From positions 1 through 16,611 of the forward strand of contig CBFGWV010000079.1 in the NCBI GenBank assembly GCA_965652545.1: a stretch of DNA of 16,611 nucleotides, read 5' to 3'. Of this stretch, positions 12,887-16,611 are shown piece after piece. The position numbers were made by a program, and so were the translations under genes. Below the pieces are notes generated by a model. The model was not told the DNA's origin, made no database searches, and worked only from the letters and a program-made list of their open reading frames with translations. Each line of letters starts with the position of its first letter. The stretch's first letter is position 1. This stretch comes from CBFGWV01 sp965652545. GTDB taxonomy: Bacteria > Pseudomonadota > Gammaproteobacteria > Competibacterales > Competibacteraceae.

Positions 12887-13891
12887 TCATTGATCGCGGT
12901 AGGCTGCCACGGCAGCGTCGAGTTTGTTGACCCAGTCCTCGCCGATCTCGCCGACGATCCACTCGCGCACCGCCGGCTGCGCGCGCTTGCGGAAGGCGTC
13001 CTTCTGCGCCGGTGTCAGCGCGGTCACGGTCATGCCCTTCTCCTTGAGGATGGTCGCCGCATTGGCATCCTGCGCCGCGGTCATGCCGCGGTGGATGACT
13101 TTGGCGATCTCCACGCACTGGTTGACTGCCGTCTGTTCCTCGGCGCTCAGGGATTGATAGAAGTCCTCGTTCATCATGTAGGCATGCCAGGAGAACACGT
13201 GGCCGTCCAGTGAGACGTGGCTCTGGTGCTGATACAACGAGGCATCGACAATGTTGGTGACGCCGTTCTCCTGGCCGTCGACCACCCCCTGCTGCAAGGC
13301 GCCGGGCAATTCGGGCCAGGGCACCGGCGTGGCCGAGGCGCCCAGGGACTCGACCAGGCGGGTCCACACCGGCGCGGTCATCACGCGCATCTTCATGCCT
13401 TCCATGTCCTCGGGGCTGGACACCGGCCGTTTGGAGTTGGTGAAGTTGCGCACGCCGTTGTCGGCCAGCGCGAAGACGCGGATGCCGGTCTGCTCGCGCA
13501 TGTCGGTGAGCAGCTCATCGCCGAAGGGGCCGTCGACCACGGCCCAGGCCATGGCCTGGTCGTCGAACAGGTAGGGCAGGGCGAACACCGCGAACGGCTT
13601 GTACACGGCCGAGATCGGCCCATCGTGGACCACGGCCATCTGGATGGAGCCCAACTGAACGCCCTCGACGGTCTGCCCATCGTCGCCCAACTGGCTGGCG
13701 GGGAAGATCTGCACGTCGATCCCGCCGCCGGTCTTGCCTTCCAGGCAGCTCTCGAAGGCCAGCGCCGCCGCGTGCTTGGGCGATGCCAGGCTGGCGGCCT
13801 GGAAGTGGGCGTAGCGGATGACGGTCTGGGCGTGGGCGGCACCGGCGCCCAGGGCCAGGGCGGTGGCCAGCGCTGTGATTTTCAGGTTCAT
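12887..13891 (-). CDS. dctP: TRAP transporter substrate-binding protein (DctP family)
   Basis: The 334-aa protein has a signal peptide (MNLKITALATALALGAGAAH-A, cleavage after AHA at residue 21) and works in the periplasm. The mature part has the DctP pattern: VIRYAHF (24-30), VQIFPASQLGDD (60-71), VRNFTNSKRPV (147-157), MKMRVMTAP (166-174) and VDGQENGVTNI (204-214). Arg169 lies at the position that binds the substrate carboxylate in this family, so an organic or sugar acid is the likely ligand. The start at 13891 has GGAGGAGA 3-10 bases upstream, a very strong ribosome site suited to the high expression needed for a binding protein. It follows the large permease by 31 bases. Genes for catabolic enzymes follow directly, linking uptake to breakdown. 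Confidence 0.95.
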   Translation of the reverse strand: MNLKITALATALALGAGAAHAQTVIRYAHFQAASLASPKHAAALAFESCLEGKTGGGIDVQIFPASQLGDDGQTVEGVQLGSIQMAVVHDGPISAVYKPFAVFALPYLFDDQAMAWAVVDGPFGDELLTDMREQTGIRVFALADNGVRNFTNSKRPVSSPEDMEGMKMRVMTAPVWTRLVESLGASATPVPWPELPGALQQGVVDGQENGVTNIVDASLYQHQSHVSLDGHVFSWHAYMMNEDFYQSLSAEEQTAVNQCVEIAKVIHRGMTAAQDANAATILKEKGMTVTALTPAQKDAFRKRAQPAVREWIVGEIGEDWVNKLDAAVAAYRDQ

Positions 13892-13922
13892 CGTCTCCTC
13901 CGGTTCTTTGGTGTATTGCGGT

Positions 13923-15209
13923 TCAACTGGCGTAGCCGAACGCGTTCGGCACCCAGGTGCTCAATGTCGGAAACAGCATGATCAGCAGCAGGACCAACAA
14001 CTGTGCCGCCAGCAGCGGCAGCACTGCGCGTGCGAGCGATTCGATACGCAGACGCCCGACGGTGGAGATCACGAACAGCACTGGGCCCACCGGCGGGGTG
14101 ACCATCCCGATGGCCAGGTTCAGGACCAGCATCATCGCGAACTGCAGGGGGTCGATACCGAATTGCGCGGCGATCGGCCCCAGCACCGGGGTCAGGATGA
14201 TCAGCGCCGGCAAGGTGTCGATGACCAGACCGCAGAGCAGGGCGAAGCCGGCCAGCAGAAACATGACCGCCAGTGGGTCGTCGGTCAGCCCGGCCACCCA
14301 CTGGGCCAGGGTCTGGGGAATTTGCAGGTAGGTCAGCAGCCAGGCGAAGATCGAGGCCATGGCTACGATCAGCAGCACCGACGAGGTGGTCACCGCCGCG
14401 CGCGTGAACACCGCCACCAGCGCCGGCCAGGGCAGGGCGCGGCGGGCCAGGCCCAGGAGTAGGGCATAGGCGCTCGCAACCGCCCCGGCTTCGGTGGGGG
14501 TGAACACACCGCCGAGAATGCCCCCGAGAATGATGAACGGCATGAGCAGCGCCGGCACCGCGACCCATGCGCTGCGCAGCAGCTCTGCGCCACTGGCACG
14601 CTGGTCGCGTCCGCGATAACCGCGGCGCACGGAAATCACATGGTTGGTTGCCGCCAGTGCGATGCCCATCAAAATTCCCGGCACGATGCCCGCCAGGAAG
14701 AGGCCGGCGACGGTCACCCGGCTGTCCGCGATGGCGTAGATCACCATGAGGATCGACGGGGGAATGATCGGCCCGATGGTGGCCGTGGCGGCGGACAGGG
14801 CACCGGCGTAGTTCGCCTCGTAGCCGGCCTTGCGCATCATGCGCATGACGATGGCCGAGGGGCCGGCGGCATCGGCCAGGGCGGAGCCCGAGATGCCGGC
14901 GAAGAGCATGGAGGTGAGCACGTTGACATGCCCCAGCCCGCCGCGGATATGGCCGACCAGGTCGTTGGCGAAGCGCAGCAGCGCCGCGGTCAGCCCGCAG
15001 GCGGTCATCAACTCCGAGGCCAGAATGAAGAACGGTACGGCCATCAACGGAAACGAGTCGATACCGCCGAACAGACGCTGGGTGGCCATCAGCGGGTTGA
15101 GCGAGCCGTCGATGAGGATGGCACCCAGTCCGGCGATACCCATCGTAAAGGCCACCGGCACACCCAGCACCAGGGTGAGCACGAACAGCAGGATCAACGC
15201 CTGACCCAT
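13923..15209 (-). CDS. dctM: TRAP transporter large permease (DctM family)
   Basis: The 428-aa length is the usual one for DctM. It has many hydrophobic segments from MGQALILLFVLTLVLGVPVAF onward. Family features include the LFGGIDSFPLMAVPFFILASELM segment (46-68), HVNVLTSMLFAGISGSALADAAG (93-115) with the SGSA-D Na+/substrate region, the IGPIIPPSILMVIY segment (144-157), GVFTPTEAGAVA, and MVTPPVGPVLFV (the second PP motif). It is the Na+-driven translocation subunit in the inner membrane, partner of the small permease just upstream and the binding protein downstream. It starts 3 bases after the small permease stop, with GAGGAG upstream inside that gene. The family assignment is firm. Confidence 0.95.
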   Translation of the reverse strand: MGQALILLFVLTLVLGVPVAFTMGIAGLGAILIDGSLNPLMATQRLFGGIDSFPLMAVPFFILASELMTACGLTAALLRFANDLVGHIRGGLGHVNVLTSMLFAGISGSALADAAGPSAIVMRMMRKAGYEANYAGALSAATATIGPIIPPSILMVIYAIADSRVTVAGLFLAGIVPGILMGIALAATNHVISVRRGYRGRDQRASGAELLRSAWVAVPALLMPFIILGGILGGVFTPTEAGAVASAYALLLGLARRALPWPALVAVFTRAAVTTSSVLLIVAMASIFAWLLTYLQIPQTLAQWVAGLTDDPLAVMFLLAGFALLCGLVIDTLPALIILTPVLGPIAAQFGIDPLQFAMMLVLNLAIGMVTPPVGPVLFVISTVGRLRIESLARAVLPLLAAQLLVLLLIMLFPTLSTWVPNAFGYAS

Positions 15210-15212
15210 GCC

Positions 15213-15704
15213 TCAGCGCTCCTCGCCGATGGTGTAGTCGAAGTCGCCGCGCACGTAGCGGCGCAGGAAGATCAGCATGTGGATGATGAACAGGCTCGCC
15301 CCCACCGGGATGGCCAGATACGGCACACCGCGCGGGATCTGCGTGGCCATGGTTTCCTTCGACCAGCCGAAGGCCACGAATTTGATGCCGAAGTACACCA
15401 GCGCGGCCATGAACAGGATAAGGACGATGGCGATCGCCCAGCGCAGCGCGTGGCGCAGCGGCTGAGGCAGCATCAGTTGCACCATGTCGATCGCCACCAG
15501 CCGGCCTTCGCGCAAGGCCAGGCCGGCGCCGATGAAGGCTCCGGCGATCATCAGGAAGCGGGCGCTTTCCTCCGCCCAGGACAGGGACATCCCGAAGCCG
15601 TAGCGCAGGACCACGTTGAGGAACACGATGATGAACATCACCGCGAGCAGGGTGGCGACCACCCACTGATTGACCCGCACGAACCACAGTTCGAGCCGCT
15701 GCAT
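15213..15704 (-). CDS. dctQ: TRAP transporter small permease (DctQ family)
   Basis: The 163-aa product has four predicted membrane segments: about 13-31 (VVATLLAVMFIIVFLN), 48-65, 86-108 (AIAIVLILFMAALVYFGI) and 127-146 (YLAIPVGASLFIIHMLIFL). The NVVLRYGFGMSLSWAEESARFL region (29-50) is the DctQ signature, with conserved Arg, Trp and Glu. It stabilises the large permease in the inner membrane. I chose the ATG at 15704 because GGAGGAG lies 7 bases upstream; the longer reading frame to 15761 would add 19 polar residues with no ribosome site and run into the operator region. It is the first gene of the eight-gene operon. Confidence 0.92.
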   Translation of the reverse strand: MQRLELWFVRVNQWVVATLLAVMFIIVFLNVVLRYGFGMSLSWAEESARFLMIAGAFIGAGLALREGRLVAIDMVQLMLPQPLRHALRWAIAIVLILFMAALVYFGIKFVAFGWSKETMATQIPRGVPYLAIPVGASLFIIHMLIFLRRYVRGDFDYTIGEER

Positions 15705-15880
15705 CCCGGTCTCCTCCGTCGCCACGCTGCTGCGCGGTCGTATGGTTTGAAAGACTGGCATACTGGCATACAGTGTGTCAACGAAGCACTATTGTTGCTT
15801 TGATCGGCGTTTGGCCGTTGAAGCCGGTACGCTATCGCATCGGTCACGCGGACTATCAAAAGAGCTGCCACGGAGAGCCC
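15705..15880. promoter_or_regulatory. Divergent control region of the TRAP operon and the GntR gene
   Basis: ACTGGCAT occurs twice in tandem at 15754-15769. The second copy opens an inverted repeat ACTG-GCATA-CAGT (15762-15774). On the minus strand these sites follow directly after a perfect -35 hexamer TTGACA (15781 down to 15776), so a regulator bound here could block or recruit polymerase for the operon; no good -10 is visible at 16-18 bases. For the GntR gene, TTGGCC (15811-15816) and TATCGC (15833-15838), 16 bases apart, are a weak candidate promoter. FCD-type GntR proteins commonly bind a palindrome between themselves and the divergent target, so these repeats are the best operator candidates. 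Confidence 0.5.
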
Positions 15881-16525
15881 ATGCACCAGATCGAGAGGCC
15901 AAAATCCCTGACGGAGTTGGTCTGCCAAGCCCTCCGGCAAGATATCGTCCTGGGCGATCTCGCCCCCGGCGAAGCCTTGTCGGAGGTGAAGATCGCCCAG
16001 CGCCTCGCGGTCAGCCGCACCCCCGTACGCGAGGCGTTTGCACGCCTTGAACTGGAAGGGCTGGTGCGCACCGAGCCGCAGCGCGGAACGTTCGTCTTCG
16101 ACCTGGGGCCGAAGGCGCTGGCGGACATCTGCGCGGTGCGGGTGTGTCTGGAGACGGCGGCCTTACGCTTTGCCCTGGCCGGGCACCAGGCCGCCCTGGC
16201 CGATGCGCTGGCGGACACTGTCCAGGCCATGACCGAGGCCCGGCGCGTCGGTGACGACCGACGCTATCTCAGCCTGGACACGGCGTTCCATCAGTGCTTC
16301 TTCGACCATGCCGACAACAGCTTCCTGAACGACGCCTACCAAACCATCGCCGCCAAAATGGCCGCCCTGCGCAATCGGTTGGGCAACCACCCCGACCACA
16401 TGGCCAAGTCGTTCGACGAGCATTGCCGACTGGCGGTACTGGTGCGCGAGGGCAAGGCGGCGGAGGCCGAGGACGTATTGGTGCGGCACATCGGGCGCAA
16501 GGAGGGCTCGTACTGGAACCGGTGA
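15881..16525 (+). CDS. GntR family transcriptional regulator, FCD subfamily
   Basis: The protein has 214 aa. The N-terminal winged helix-turn-helix (8-75) reads SLTELVCQALRQDIVLGDLAPG, SEVKIAQRLAVSRTPVREAFARLELEGLV and RGTFVFDL, the standard GntR pattern with SRTPVREA. The C-terminal FCD domain (80-205) is all-helical and carries Asp133 and His137 (LDTAFHQ), His181 and His203, the metal-binding set of FCD regulators that helps hold carboxylate ligands. It probably represses the divergent TRAP/catabolic operon and is released by the imported acid or a pathway intermediate. The ATG at 15881 has GGAG 5 bases upstream; the in-frame start at 15773 would add 36 residues without similarity. Operator candidates lie at 15754-15774. 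Confidence 0.93.
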   Translation: MHQIERPKSLTELVCQALRQDIVLGDLAPGEALSEVKIAQRLAVSRTPVREAFARLELEGLVRTEPQRGTFVFDLGPKALADICAVRVCLETAALRFALAGHQAALADALADTVQAMTEARRVGDDRRYLSLDTAFHQCFFDHADNSFLNDAYQTIAAKMAALRNRLGNHPDHMAKSFDEHCRLAVLVREGKAAEAEDVLVRHIGRKEGSYWNR

Positions 16526-16578
16526 GGCTGGGTGGTTTCCTCAAGCGCGGACGAAGCCACCCCCTGGGATCACCGGTT
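16517..16578 (+). terminator. Nested inverted repeats at the end of the GntR gene
   Basis: AACCGGTGA (16517-16525), which includes the stop codon, pairs perfectly with TCACCGGTT (16570-16578). Inside it, GGGTGG (16530-16535) pairs with CCACCC (16557-16562). The folded structure could end the regulator transcript. There is no T-run. No gene is seen after it; bases 16579-16611 hold nothing assignable. Confidence 0.45.
16562..16578 (+). repeat. Dispersed repeat CCCTGGGANCACCGGYT, copy 3
   Basis: The copy reads with T at the variable position and T at Y. It lies 36 bases after the GntR stop codon and provides the right arm of the outer stem at 16517-16578. Like copies 1 and 2, it is just downstream of a gene end on the plus strand. 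Confidence 0.6.
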
Positions 16579-16611
16579 TGTTGCGCCAGGCGAAGCTTGG
16601 TGAAGGGGGAA

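Noticed and set aside
11389..12930. 513-codon plus-strand frame opposite the RraA-like and dehydrogenase genes
   Set aside because: It is rich in His/Arg/Gln/Gly with no fold signature and is the complement of two well-recognised enzymes.
13888..15687. 599-codon alternative frame across the TRAP permeases
   Set aside because: The Arg/Pro/Gly-rich translation has no membrane segments; the DctQ/DctM/DctP frames are clear.
15705..15761. 19-residue N-terminal extension of the TRAP small permease
   Set aside because: It has no ribosome site and runs into the operator repeats; GGAGGAG supports 15704.
15773..15880. 36-residue N-terminal extension of the GntR protein
   Set aside because: It includes the probable promoter, and GntR proteins begin shortly before the first helix; GGAG precedes 15881.
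1..16611. tRNA, rRNA, riboswitch or CRISPR features
   Set aside because: No cloverleaf with a CCA-adjacent stem, no rRNA-like conserved block and no regularly spaced repeat array was recognised by eye; a covariance-model search would be decisive.

Overview
The window is GC-rich DNA from what is most likely a gammaproteobacterium of the Pseudomonas or Halomonas type. This is inferred from the GC-rich codon use, the mdeR/mdeA-like regulator and lyase pair, the TRAP transporter operon, the extragenic palindromes and a palindromic MITE. The genus cannot be fixed from this sequence. It reads as chromosomal accessory metabolism. No rRNA, tRNA, CRISPR array, phage gene or transposase gene was seen.

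Left part (1-5400). A 200-bp transposon-like palindrome with 26/27-matching terminal inverted repeats and a target-site duplication lies upstream of two small uncharacterised genes, the second a membrane protein. A palindromic bidirectional terminator separates them from an Lrp/AsnC regulator on the minus strand. That regulator is divergent from an unusually long (604 aa) Cys/Met-metabolism PLP enzyme, and strong palindromes lie between the two. A convergent Bcr/CflA-type drug exporter follows, then a secreted staphylococcal-nuclease-like protein whose key catalytic positions are substituted.

Middle part (5400-9050). This holds an MFS permease, then a GlxA-type regulator (DJ-1/PfpI plus AraC domains) with a second MFS permease starting 4 bases after the regulator stops. 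Together with the exporter on the left, three MFS transporters lie within 6 kb.

Right part (9047-16525). One tight minus-strand operon of eight genes is read from about 15.7 kb down to 9.05 kb. In transcription order it encodes TRAP small permease, TRAP large permease, TRAP binding protein, D-2-hydroxyacid dehydrogenase, RraA/HMG-aldolase-like protein, KDG-kinase-like PfkB kinase, SDR oxidoreductase, and a cupin resembling 2,4'-dihydroxyacetophenone dioxygenase. A divergent FCD-type GntR regulator is its probable controller. The set looks like import and breakdown of a sugar acid or other hydroxy-carboxylate. Redox steps would be done by the two dehydrogenases, phosphorylation by the kinase, C-C cleavage by the RraA-like protein, and an O2-dependent step by the cupin. 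This combination does not match a pathway I can name with confidence and is the best candidate here for undescribed biology.
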